Shown here one piece after another: positions 49,107-60,874 of a stretch of 64,000 nucleotides of DNA. A program made the position numbers and the translations under genes. Under the pieces are notes generated by a model. The model searched no databases. It worked only from the letters and a program-made list of their open reading frames with translations, and had not been told where the DNA came from. Source of the stretch: Agapanthus africanus (taxonomy: Eukaryota > Streptophyta > Magnoliopsida > Asparagales > Amaryllidaceae); contig JASDDO010000018.1 in the NCBI GenBank assembly GCA_030015575.1, positions 229,447,138 to 229,511,137 of the forward strand. The letters are read 5' to 3'. Each line of letters starts with the position of its first letter. Position 1 is the stretch's first letter.

Positions 49107-49238
49107 GACTGATCACGATATGATATATGTATGACTTGATTACGACATCATATAGGTGTGACCTGATGTCGATATCATATAGGTGTGACTTGATGACGAT
49201 ATGATATCAGTATGACTCGATCACAACATGATACATAT
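49107..49238 (+). repeat. 27-bp tandem repeat in K
   Basis: Five units of about 25-27 bp of the type GACTTGATGACGATATGATA. Not seen in the G, H or I LTRs. Confidence 0.75.
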
Positions 49239-49764
49239 GACATGCTATTTCTGAGGATAAATTAATGAGGTATATTTTTAATGGCAATGTTATATAATTG
49301 ATGTATGCGATTACAGCATAGCACCTCGATCATGACATATGTTGATGATGATATTATACGAATAATGAGACACGTAGGTGATATTTGACCCGTACCCCGA
49401 TATTGGGATGCCGTACGATGGATTTTACCGTACGAGGCATAGATGTGATGATTGATCCGCACTCTTGATTTGAGGAAGTCGTACTATGTACGTGACGCCA
49501 TTGAGGCAGGATCGCCGACTATTAGAGATATGGTCTCAGGCTTTAGGTATACTTCTATCGACCAGTTCTTAGGTTTAGTTTTCCTTAGGGGGGTTAGATG
49601 GACACTACGTTAGGTTCGAGTCGTATAGTGGTAGTGGTAATTGTATATCAAATGAGTGGATAACACACATCCGTCTTTACTTTCACATTGTAATCATAAT
49701 GTTGCATGTTCTTACATATGTTGCTATAATCAGTATAAACTTTACCTGTTAGGACACCAGCACC

Positions 49765-49830
49765 ATTACCGATGATGCGCATATTCCACGCACACTTATT
49801 TGCCGGCTCACACACATCATCATCGGTAAT
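49765..49830. repeat. LTR inverted repeat, K copy
   Basis: ATTACCGATGATG (49765-49777) and CATCATCGGTAAT (49818-49830), perfect 13-bp arms. Confidence 0.75.
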
Positions 49831-51991
49831 TGCTATGTCACGTACACTTTAGATCATATTGTCTTTTATGGATAGAATCAGTTAACAACTAGACCGATAT
49901 AATATTGTGATTATTCTCTGATGTTAGTATAGACATGATATTTATTACTTAGACATTCATGCATTCATATTTTCATGTTATCATGCAGTATTATGGGCAT
50001 ATGCCGACACTTACCATATAGTTACTTATGATTTTAAGATTTGGATTTCTATGAGATTTCTGGATTTTGGGGAAAACCGCAAGAATATATAAACAAACTT
50101 CTCTCTCTCTCCTCTTCTCTTTTTTTTAAAATAAGATGCGGTTTTCTCGTGATGTATGTGTCGTCCACCATGAGATTTCATGTTTTCTGATGGATTTCGA
50201 GACCCGATTCGAGGAGTGGATGAACCGTCTCGGGTACATGGTGGGCCCGGTATGGTACCCCGGGGCAAAAATATCGAGTTGTAGACGATGAGTCTGGCAG
50301 GGGAAGGCTACCTACCGGTGATGTCTGGCGCGGCGGATATCCGGAGGATACCGACCGTTGTCGTGAGATTTGATGATATGGGCCGATCCGGACTGACGGA
50401 GCCCGAGATATTGAGACTTGAGATTACATGTGTTGTGTCGATACTTGACACGGATTTCCATGGATTTCATTGTTGAGATTTCAGATTCTTATACCCATTT
50501 TACTATGATAACAGCTAAAGATTTCTTATACAGATATTTCTGGATTTTAGGATTGGTTATTTTATATTCATGATGCATGCATATCCATTCATATGACATA
50601 GTATTATATGAGGCACTGACACGAGCACGGAGTATCTGCATTTACACGTAGTTTTACCCTGCTATTACTAGATGATTGGGATATAATAGTGTAATATTAT
50701 GACCTAGGACAGCGTCGTGCATTCGATTTCTTTTCGTAGATGTCTTCTACTCATGAGTTGGCAACTCACCCCGTTGTGCCAAATTTTATTACAGGTTCAA
50801 TGTACAGGTTTCCCTGGCAGCTTGCTGGCACATCTTTTCTTCAGGGTGATTTGCACGGTAGGTTGGTTCACTTGTATCTGAACCACCATTGTATTTTTTT
50901 ATTCTTTCATTTGTATCTAGTAAGCTCCATCAACCATACTTGTATTACTTGATAAGATTATTGGACCAGTATTTTTTTTTATTTCGACCTTAGAGTCGCG
51001 CATGTTTTATTCTGATATGGTGGTTTTGTTTTCTTTGAGTTTTGAGCCTCGCCCTTTGGCGTTGTATATTATTGTGCTTGTTGTGGTTGTTTCCGCCTGT
51101 TGGCATTGATGCTAGCACCCGTTTGGGGATGCTTTTTATTGTTTATTTATATTATACTTGTTGTACCCGTCTGGGGGCCAGTTTTTACAGAGGAGACTCT
51201 GCCGAAATTTTTGGGAAAAATTGCTGATATTTTTAAACTTGTTTTTCTTCATGTTCTTTTACTTCTTCTTCTTCTTCTTTTATGGTTTAGATTTCTGGGC
51301 TTCGGCTTACTTAGGTTACATTGCGCCTCTAGACGCTTCGTAATCTAAGTGTCGATCACGTTCCGTACTTTCGGGTCGTGACATGTACCCAAAAACCACC
51401 TGTTTGCACGACTCAGTAGAGCCGTGGTAGGGTGGAAATCAAAGCACAGCGGGAGACACACAAGACTCTATAATGATCTCGGGTCAACAGACTAAGCTGT
51501 ACCAATGTCACCAAAGAACTGCCATCTGACGTGAGGTATAATACCATCTGGGAGTTCTCGGCGAGTCCGTTCAGTGTATCCAGTCACCACTGAGCACCCG
51601 CATACCATCTCTGATGTCAAACACCAATGGATATGGGATCATCCATCATCCATCACATGGGTCGAGAAGATATACGCTAGTCTACTCTGGAATATCGATG
51701 CCCCGTCTCGATATTCCCACGACTAGGAACACTGAAGGATGTACTGATGGACTACCCAGGCCCCACTAGTATGATCTACATCATAGCCCAGGAAGTCGAG
51801 TACAAATCCTAAGGGCTTTATCAACATGCAACAGAGAGACAGAAAGTATACATGTTAAGATAAAGAGCAACCAGATAGCGTACTATCATGTCGAGCAAGA
51901 AATTCCTACCTATATATGTCCCAGCATCCACTACAATATACATCTCATGTACAGTAATGGCCTCTAGGGCATACATATAACTAACAGATAG

Positions 51992-52269
51992 ATCATAGGA
52001 ATGAATATAATACTGTGCAAGGAAATTTACATCCTAAGGTTTCTTAAGCGGAGTAGCATATCGTAAATATGCCGCGGAACATACGTACGGTACGTCACTC
52101 TACTCAAGCTACCTACTCCATCAACCAAGGGTCATCCTACGCGACGAAAGTTCGGGTATAACACCCCCTCGACTAAGCCTAGGTTCCGTAAGGTCAAGCC
52201 TAGGTTCCGTATATATAAACGCCCTAGGCTCCGCATAGTCAAACTTAGACTCGAACCAAGGTTAACCTG
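51992..52269 (-). other. G internal domain next to the PBS
   Basis: About 280 bp of leader. Three imperfect tandem copies of AGCCTAGGTTCCGTAAGGTC lie at about 52174-52250. No coding signal seen. Confidence 0.65.
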
Positions 52270-52281
52270 GCTTTGATACCA
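52270..52281 (-). other. G primer-binding site
   Basis: Minus strand TGGTATCAAAGC, a few bases after the LTR end GTGACA; one base from the initiator Met-tRNA complement TGGTATCAGAGC. Confidence 0.8.
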
Positions 52282-54117
52282 ATTTTGTCACGACCCGAAA
52301 TAGCCCGTGACTGGCACTTGAATCCTATGAAGTCTATAGGACCCCATCTAATCCAAGTAAGCCAAAAAGCCCAGAAATCTAAAACCATTTTTAAGAAATA
52401 AATAAAGGAGATAGTTTTAAGAAGTGAAGAAAAAAAGTTTTTAAAACAAGGGTTTTAAAATAGGTAAGCCGAATATGCATCTTAAATCCTCCATATCTTT
52501 TCTAAAAATTTCGGCAGAGTTTCCTTTGTAAATACTGGCCCCGAACGGGGCACAACAAGAATAATATATACACAATGATAAAAGGCATCCCCAAACGGGA
52601 GCTAGCTCTTCGTCAGTCGACGGTCACAACCACGCAAGCAATATAATATACAACGCCAAAGGGAGAGGATCCAAAACTCAAAGGAAAACTCAAAATCAGC
52701 ATGAAAACCATAATACTACAACGCGCGACTCTAAGGTCGAAATAATACATAACTAGTTTTCTAAGTCTGAAACAATATACAAGTTTTGGTTGATGGAATT
52801 ACTAGATACAACTGAATAATACATGTACAATGGTGGTTCTAATGCAAAAGAACCCACCTACCAAAGCAAATCACCCGCAAAGGAAGCAGTGTGCCAGAAA
52901 TGCCGCCATGGAACCTGTAAGGCAAAACCTGCAAGAACTGTGGCACAACGGGGGTGAGTTGCCAACTCGTGAGTAGAAAACATCACAGAGCAGAAATCGT
53001 ATGTATGATATAATCCTAGGTCAATACGATCAGATATATATATAAACCTCAAATGAATAAGTCTGGAGCATAATAAGGTGGCAATATAACATCTATACCT
53101 GAGTGTAGTGCCAAGTGCTCGTGCCAGTGCCTCAGGTAGCAATATATCATAAATATGAGGTATGATCAATGTAATCAATGTCAACTATATCAGGAAATCT
53201 ATGAGTATGTGAATATCATCCAACTATGTAGTCAATGTCATCAATGTCAATATATGTATATGGAAATCGTCCACGTGTCACCCAATGACAATAAGCATCA
53301 TGCATGTAAATATCATAAACATATGCATGGAAGTATGAGGATGTAAATCAACATGTGTCGCTCGCGACATATCAAAATTATGGAACCTGAGTGTCAAGCA
53401 TCTACACTCGAAAACATCATGAAACCTGTGCCTAGCATCGGCACGAAAATCCTCATATATCGGGCCCCGGCAGTCCGGATCGGCCCATATCATCTCTCAA
53501 CTCCGATCGGTATCCTCCGGATATCCGCCGAGCTCAAATACAATCACCGGTAGGTAGTAGTCCCTCTGCCAGGCTCACCGTCTGTATACACAGCATCCCT
53601 TTCTTGCCTCAGGGTACCATACCGGGCCCACCATGTACCCGCAATCGGCCTCACCGCCTCTTCGAATCGGGCTTCACATGTCGCTCTCAGCACCGAGAAA
53701 ACACATGGTGGACGCACTGAAATATCATATCAAGGGTAACCGGGTTTTTAAAACAATTACATACTCTCTTTTGAAATATCCACGGTTCCCAAATCCAGAA
53801 ATATCATGGAAACAACATATCTCAATGCGTATAATCAAAAGCATGATGTATGCGACATGCAAAAGAAATGTAAGTATCAGTATATCATGCAATATGGAAT
53901 AGTAATATGCAAATATTGAGGGAAAACCGCTCTTTTAAAATGAATCAGTTTTAAAGAGTATCTTGCGGTTCCCAAATCTCTAATAAAGCCAGAATCATCT
54001 ATGTATGTGCAAATACTTATGTATGTAAGTATAGATGTACAAGGGGTATGTACACAAGTATTCCATGCAAGAGATCATATCCTGAATGCAACAGTACTAC
54101 AGTATAGTGACGTGGCA

Positions 54118-54183
54118 ATTATCGATGATGAAGTGTGTGTGCCGGCAAGCAGGTGTACGTGGAACATATGCATCATCGATAAT
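54118..54183. repeat. LTR inverted repeat, G 5' LTR copy
   Basis: ATTATCGATGATG and CATCATCGATAAT, perfect 13-bp arms. Confidence 0.75.
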
Positions 54184-54428
54184 GATGCTGTTTTGCCATT
54201 TGAAAGAAGACGAATCGGGTTTAGGAAAATAAGGGCTACGGTGTTTTTAAGAAAAGTTGTGTCTTTTGAAAATATCCGTAGAATCCCTTTGCCTGTCTTT
54301 AAAATACTCCCGATTCGTTAGTTTTTAAAATAGGTATAACATCAACCTAGCCTAACATCTACTAGCAAAACTACAGTTCTAACTAACAAGTCAATCAGGA
54401 GGGGTATGGAAACCACCTAAATCTGAGT

Positions 54429-54468
<40 letters not shown>

Positions 54469-55118
54469 AAATATAATAGTCGGTGATCCCGCCTCAATAG
54501 TATCACTTACGATATAGTATATCATATGACGTCCTCGAGTCATGAGTGCGGATCTATCATCAAGATAAAGCTCGTATGGTAAATCATCGCACGGCATCCC
54601 AATAGCTGGGTACGGGTCAATATCACGTTCATCTCATCAAGTATCTGGTATCCTTATCATCATATCTCATAATCTGGGGTACTGATCTAAGTTTAGTACA
54701 AAACAATACCATCTATATAATATAAATGCGTGTGTGAAACATATGTCCAAAGGCCCGCTAAAATCACTTGTCGTATCCCAAATACGAATCACATCATATC
54801 ACCGATCTCATGGCACTATGCCCAATATCATCGACTCATCTCCAAATATCATCCACTATCCTCGTCACCTAAGTATAACCATAACAAATAAGCATGTGTA
54901 TGCGTGTGGGTGTAAACCTATTCTAGGGTTCGCAACTAGGTACTATACTGGTTTACTTCTACACCATAATCTAATCATAGTACACCTAATCTCATCTCAA
55001 CTATCCACGACACACTATAAGCTATCATAAATAGTACATATATACTATACTAAACATCGAACTGCGGGGGTGCTATACGCCATCCACCCGACTTCCCCCG
55101 TAGATATAATCTACTCAC

Positions 55119-55188
55119 CTTGTATCCTGCGTGTCGATGTCGATGTTGCCACCATCATCTTCATCGCCTTGGATCACCGTGGGGGTAC
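55119..55188 (-). other. 70-bp exon-like block in G 5' LTR
   Basis: Minus strand: ATATGTAG, then GTACCCCCACGG...ACAAG, then GTGAGTAG. Same length as 41098-41167. Confidence 0.6.
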
Positions 55189-56839
55189 CTACATATCACG
55201 CGTATGCATCGCATTAAAACCAAATGTAAACCAATACGACATACGAAAACCAACACGATACGCTTAAAAGCTTATAGGTTAGAACCTATAGACTACGCTT
55301 CAAAACCATCTAACAATCCTCGATATCGTCGTACAAACGCCAAGTAATCGAGGTAAAATGCGAATATACAAATCCAGAATTCAAAATACGAAAAACGAAA
55401 CACGAATCCAAAACAACATCTCAGGAAAAAGGTTCCAGATTTCACCTTAGGTCAAATCAGACAATTTTGCACATGCCAGGGGTCTAATCTACAGGATATG
55501 GAGCTACAGACCAAACACGAGCCCATTTGGACCATGTCTGGCAGCAATTTGCAGCCAGAAAGACTTTATTTGTGGCCTAAATTGGGAGATAGGATCTGGG
55601 ATTTTGGAGTTAGCTTCCTGGGTGCCTGCACATCTCTCTGTGTTTGCCAAACAATTTTCAGATTCTCGGGGTAATAGCAAATTCCAGTTTCCATACATAA
55701 TTCTCACAATTTTCCGTATCTGCAGAATTTAAAGTTCACAACCTGGGGTTTGTCTAAGGTTTTAATCCAAAATAACATCACTACAGGGGTTGTAGTCCCT
55801 AATTACACCTCAATTCACCTTTGAAATCAATTCAAACCCTAAACCCTAACTTGGAATTTCCAAAGTTCACCAAAACTACACAATATCGGTTCTAAACTAA
55901 CATGGATGCTAAGGGAATTGAAATTCTATCTTAAATATGGAAAGATTACCTCATTTGGGACCTAAGAATCCCCTACAGCACCAAAATGTGATTTTTCTTG
56001 GTCCATTGGGTTGCTAGAGAGCTTGTGCACCATTTTTGTGAAGTGGGAAGGGACTTTTGATGGATTTTTAGTGATGAAGTGGGGGTTTGAAGATGGGGAG
56101 GGATGAGGTGCTGCCATGAGCTGAAGAGAGAGAGGTTAGGGATGAAAATGGTGAATGAAACAAAGCCAAGGCCAAGGTTTGACTCCCCCCCACCTCACTT
56201 TCTCTCTCACCCATACCTTACACTATGCACCATTGTTTAATATTCTCATTTCTTTTCTTTTATCTTCTCATTCCTTTAAAAATTGAATAGGAAACCTAAA
56301 TGAAACCATGCTAGAAAATGTAACACAAGTGTGAAATGATATGGTGCATGTTTTGCACAAAATCCGATTAGCGATTTTTAATCGCGATTAGCACAAAATT
56401 AGTGTCAAATTAATCATAAAAACTTAAAATTTGCATAATTCACATAAAACACCCTCTTTTTAGTAATTTCTATAATTTTCCAAATTTTTCCCCATTTATC
56501 GGTATTTAATTATACCGAAATATTAAAATATTCATTAAAAATAATATTAAATTATAAAAATTCCCAAAAATAATATTTTATTTTATTTTTGAAATGTTAC
56601 ACTCTGCTAGCATTTGATGCACCGACACCTTCTTGACTTTGAAGGACGGACATATCGACGACATCATTTATGATTTGTGATTGACTATCAGGTATCCGTC
56701 ACCTTGGATTTCAGTATTTTTGGGTGATTTATTTCATGATTGAGTTTTGATGACCGAGTTTCATGATATTTGATTTCATGCTTAGGGCATGCATATGATT
56801 TGATTTATGCTTTCGGCATAGTTTTCATGCACTTTTAGT

Positions 56840-57225
56840 ATTTTGATTTGCTTTTGTGCACGCCGATGCACAGGATGGTGAGATTTTATACCACGGTATA
56901 CCTCATTGGGATTTTGATTAAAATGTGTTGTATACCGTCGATTTCGATTGAGATATTCGATTTTCGTTTTCGTGCACATTGTGCACTTGATTGGATTTTG
57001 CGCATACTTAAGGCGCTCGATGCGATTTAGGTGCACACCAGATGCACTGAATCGAGATTCTTCGTGTATATCAGATGCACCTGGTTTTGCTGTCAGGCAC
57101 ACACGTTGCCCTTGACGGGTGTTTTCGTGCACACCTGTTGCACTCAGATTTTCTTTATGTGCACATGTATGGCACATTCATGGATTTCGATTTCCGTGCG
57201 CACCAGACACACGTGGCATTCAAAT
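56840..57225 (+). repeat. GTGCAC tandem array in H
   Basis: About nine to ten degenerate units of 30-35 bp, e.g. GGTGCACACCAGATGCACTG, CGTGCACACCTGTTGCACTC, CGTGCGCACCAGACACACGT. The core is a spaced palindrome. Confidence 0.62.
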
Positions 57226-57479
57226 ATATATTTGGGATTAATTCCTTTTGGAATAGTATACTTTTATGATACTTGCTATTTGATTTAGTACTGAGCAAGA
57301 CTAGTCAAAGGACATTACCTGAGTATATTTTTGCATGCCTAGATAGTTATCGAAGGGATTTCCAAAGAGGGGCTATAGTCTAAGTATTTACCTACGTGTC
57401 CTAGATGACACGAAACTTTTTATAAAGGAAACCCTTCTAAAATTGTTTTCAAAACGGCGGGACGTGCATATTAAACAAA

Positions 57480-57481
<2 letters not shown>

Positions 57482-57528
<47 letters not shown>
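57482..57528. repeat. (AT)n microsatellite in H
   Basis: About 23 AT units; the longest AT run in the window. Confidence 0.9.
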
Positions 57529-57534
<6 letters not shown>

Positions 57535-57880
57535 GTTATTTTATTACAATAGACGTCCGCCACTATGCAGTGTTGCGAACATCGCACAGCAATTTGAAAA
57601 AGGTTTGGCATGCATTGCTTCCAGATGTTTTAATGATGTATGTCATGTCGGTTTTCGTATTGGATCTTGACATTGATGTCTTCCCCATGACTCCGATGAT
57701 TGCGGGATGCTGGATAGAGTTTTAATTTTGAGTTATATGCTCATTTTTCATGCGCATGCATTGTGCTACGATATGTTTTATATATTTATGATTTCGGAGC
57801 CCCGACGACTTGATGGTTTTGCTGAAATGTTTTAGTATTTGGGGGGAGTTTTAATTTAAATTCGGGGACCGAATTTCTTT

Positions 57881-57893
57881 AAGGGAGGAAGAT
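57881..57893 (+). other. H polypurine tract
   Basis: AAGGGAGGAAGAT before TGTAACG of the LTR. Confidence 0.82.
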
Positions 57894-59597
57894 TGTAACG
57901 TTTTGAAAATCGTTTAGGTGAAATTTCGGAAAATCGGTAAAATAACGGGTGTTTTCCATAAAAAAATCAAGATATAAATATATTTTAATATAAAATTAAA
58001 TATACATATTCTAGCTATGTAATTGCTAGTATTTGGTGTTTATTGAGCCACTTGTAAAATTTCTAATTTACTGAAAAATTTTCCGAAATTAATTATTTTA
58101 ATATTATTTTAAACCGTCACTAATACATTTAATTAGGGATAATTACAAATTGGAATGGGTTGATACAAATTTTGTGTATCATGACACAATAAACTAACAT
58201 GTAAAATATTGTTTTTGAAATGAAAAGAAATTGTTAAGATGGTTTCAGAAAATATTGAAGAAAAAGGCTTAAATGGTGAAATTAAATTAAATGGAAATTG
58301 GGGTATAACATTTATCATTTTTCCCTCACCCACACTCACCCACACCCTCTCTCCTCCCTCTAGGCTGCTGGCCAAGCCCTTGGCAGCCCCAAAACTTGGT
58401 CCCATTTCACAAAGAGAAGAAAATAAAACAAAGGAAAAGAAAGAAAGAAAATAGATAAATGAGTATGGGTTTTGACTTTTGTGTTGGCTTGACTTTATTT
58501 TCCCCACCTCACTCTCTCTCCTCTCTTCCCCATTGCTGACTGAGCCTCCCTCAAGCAGCCCCCCTAAATTTTTAACCCCATTTTCATTTCAAAACCCTCA
58601 CAAAAACCTTAAAAAAATCAACACAAAAACCTTACAAAATCCAAATCCAACTCTTACCCATTTTTCCTTAGCCTAACATGCATGGACTTTGGTGAAAAGA
58701 GAGCAATTTGGAGGCCAAGATTTTCATGCTAGATCTCTAATTTTGTGAGGTATAAAATCTTAATCCTATGGTTAATTGTTGATATATAGCTTTGAAGCTA
58801 AATTAATTAAGTGTTAATTAGGTTTTAATGGAAAGTTTGAAAATTCTAGAAAAGAGTTTGGATCAAGTTAGGATTTTGAGTATTTTGATTAGGGTTGTGT
58901 GATGTAGGCTAGCATCTTAAGACTTGTTAAAACTAATCTAGTTGCTAATTACAAATTGTTGCTTGTAAAATGTCCAAATTAAGCCTTTTTAGCAAACTAG
59001 GTTTTTTTATAAACTATGAATATAATTAAGATAAAAATCTAATTTGGGTATTCATGACATTATTAACATTTTAAATTGTAGTTTAATACTTTAGTTCATG
59101 CAAAACCAAACTTAATTGTTGAATTGTGAATTTTTGCTTTAAAAAGTGTTAAAATTTGATATTTTTACAAACTAGAATTTTGGATTTAATACAAATTGAT
59201 AAGAATAAATTATAGAAATGGTTTATATGACTTAGTTATGATATTTAGTGGATATTATGGCCATTAGTTTTGTTAAAATATCAAGTTTCAAATTAAAACA
59301 AAAATTAAGTGCTTTCTAGGTTTTCGGAAATAAATCGATTTGATTTATTTTGGGGTTTTGATGAGTTGCAATCTACTTAATATTAAAATTAGTGATTGTG
59401 AAAACACGATTGGGGTGTTTGGGTTTTTCTTGATGGTTTGACATTTGTACATCGACATCGAGGGTTGGTTTGGCTATTCTTGCATGCGTAGACGATAGGT
59501 TTTGACCTATGCGTGATACGCGTGCCGATTTGGTTTTCGTATGCCGTTTCGATTTCATATTGGATTTTTATGCGATACGATACGTTGTGACATATAG

Positions 59598-59667
59598 GTA
59601 CCCTCATGTGGACTTCGATACGGCAAGCAAGCGCGTGGTAACGTCGGCACCGGCGAGCGAAGATCAG
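59598..59667 (+). other. 70-bp exon-like block in H LTR
   Basis: Preceded by ACATATAG, starts GTACCCTCATGTGGAC, ends GAAGATCAG, followed by GTGAGTAG. Its 3' half reads SAPASEDQ, close to STPASEDR in I. Confidence 0.6.
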
Positions 59668-59930
59668 GTGAGTAGATTATATCTACGGGGGAAGTCGGAT
59701 GGATAGCGTATAGCACCCCCACAGTCTGTAGTATAGTTTATGATATATATGTGTATATAGGTGTTTTATGACACAAGAATGATTATCAAGATATGATTTT
59801 GTCTTTATGGTTTAGTTTAGGATAGTTAGAAGTAGCTTAGTTTAGCTTCTTAGTCGCGAACCCTAGAATAGGTTTTTACCCACACGTACACACACATGCA
59901 TACATTTATTTTACTTGTGCGTATATGGGG

Positions 59931-59970
<40 letters not shown>

Positions 59971-60810
59971 ATACATATACATGGATTTTGAGGATAAGTA
60001 CTTGGGATTGGAGATGAGTCGATGAGATTGGGCTTGGGGCCATGAGATCGGTGATATGATGTGGTTCGTATTTGAGATACGACATGATATTTTAGCGGGT
60101 TCTTTAGGCGTGGTGTTTTCATACACACGCATGCATTACATAGATGATATCAGTATTGTACTAGACGTAAATCAGTACCCCCGATCATGATATTTGATAA
60201 AGAGGATACCAGATGATTAATGTGATAGATGTGACATTTGACCCGTACCCAGATTTGGGATGCCGTACGACGGATTTACCATACGAGCTATATATTGATG
60301 ATAGATCCGCACTCTTGACTCGAGGATATCATATTATAGATATTGTATCGTATGGGATACTTTTGAGACGGGATCACCGACTATTTTATATATATATATA
60401 TATATATGTATATGTATCAACTCAGATGTTAGGCGGTTTTCTTATCTTTCGATCAGCCTGTTTAGTTTAGTCCGGTAGTTTACTTGTAAATGATAGATTA
60501 GACTCGAGTCATACCTATTTCAAAACTAACGAATCGTGAGTATTTTAAAGACAGGCCAAGGGATTCTACGGATACTTCAAAGGACGTATCTTTTCTTAAA
60601 AACGCCGTAGCGCTTATTTTCAAAACACCACGATTCGTATTATTTCAAATGGCAGAACTGTATGACTCATATTTATATAAATGCAGAATAGTTAGCATTG
60701 TGTTTATTATTCAGCCCCCGCATATTATTACTGTTCGCATCGCATTTGCATGTTTATATTGTATTTCCATATGCCATTATTGAGATCATGCTGTCAGGAC
60801 ACCAGCACCG

Positions 60811-60874
60811 TTACCGATGATTCCTATGTTCCACATACACTTACTTGCCGGCTCATACACATCATCATCGGTAA
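60811..60874. repeat. LTR inverted repeat, H copy
   Basis: TTACCGATGAT and ATCATCGGTAA, 11-bp perfect arms. Confidence 0.7.

Larger units (their letters stand above)
46804..51383 (+). mobile_element. Solo gypsy-type LTR K (4.58 kb)
   Basis: Starts TGTAACATTTT, ends GGGTCGTGACA. Exact 5-bp duplication TGTAC at 46799-46803 and 51384-51388. It is diverged from the G and H LTRs over much of its length, so a different subfamily. It contains a CT-rich tract (47270-47310), donor-like GAG|GTATAAA (47517/47518), exon-like block 48518-48587, a 27-bp tandem array 49107-49238 and inverted repeat 49765-49830. Confidence 0.92.
45193..51986 (-). mobile_element. Solo copia LTR J, split by K
   Basis: Reverse complement of a copia LTR (plus-strand ends TGTAGGGTTCC and CCTCTAGGGCATAC...CTAACA). 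Exact 5-bp duplication GATAG at 45188-45192 and 51987-51991. Without K its length is about 2,209 bp, that of a full LTR. No internal sequence, so it is a solo LTR left by LTR-LTR recombination. The LTR-end frame (45324-45518, minus) has IAAKGRQHGALEVKDRIYK. Confidence 0.93.
17533..56601 (-). mobile_element. Gypsy-type long-LTR element G (LARD-like), interrupted by E, J and K
   Basis: In its own direction (minus): 5' LTR 56601-52286, PBS 52281-52270, internal domain 52269-51992 plus 45192-42603, polypurine tract 42602-42591, 3' LTR 42590-40686 plus 20090-17533. LTRs start TGTAACA and end GTGACA. The internal domain is only about 2.9 kb and encodes no recognisable gag-pol, yet runs continuously from PBS to polypurine tract. 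Long LTRs around a short non-coding domain match LARDs. It lies in H: flanks CACTA (left) and CTCTG (right) both derive from a CGCTG-like site, read from the intact site in G itself. LTR divergence is roughly 4-5% in a sampled 300-bp stretch. Confidence 0.82.
52286..56601 (-). repeat. G 5' LTR (4.3 kb)
   Basis: On the minus strand starts TGTAACATTTC (56601) and ends GGTCGTGACA (52286). Contains inverted repeat 54118-54183, an (AT)n run 54431-54464, exon-like block 55119-55188 and donor-like GAG|GTAATC at 55949/55950. Relative to the 3' LTR, about 130 bp is deleted near 54190. Confidence 0.9.
56602..57880 (+). mobile_element. Gypsy-type element H, internal domain right of G
   Basis: Starts GCTAGCATTTGATGCACCGACACC, homologous to G minus strand near 43920. 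Contains the GTGCAC tandem array (56840-57225) and a long (AT)n run (57482-57528). No recognisable protein domain. Confidence 0.8.

Noticed and set aside
51100..51348. Leucine-rich, membrane-like ORF
   Set aside because: Inside gypsy LTR K, caused by CTT repeats; not present as a frame in G or H.
59911..60132. ORFs with long YIYIYI stretches here and near 19804, 54391 and 63090
   Set aside because: Translations of (AT)n microsatellites in LTRs.
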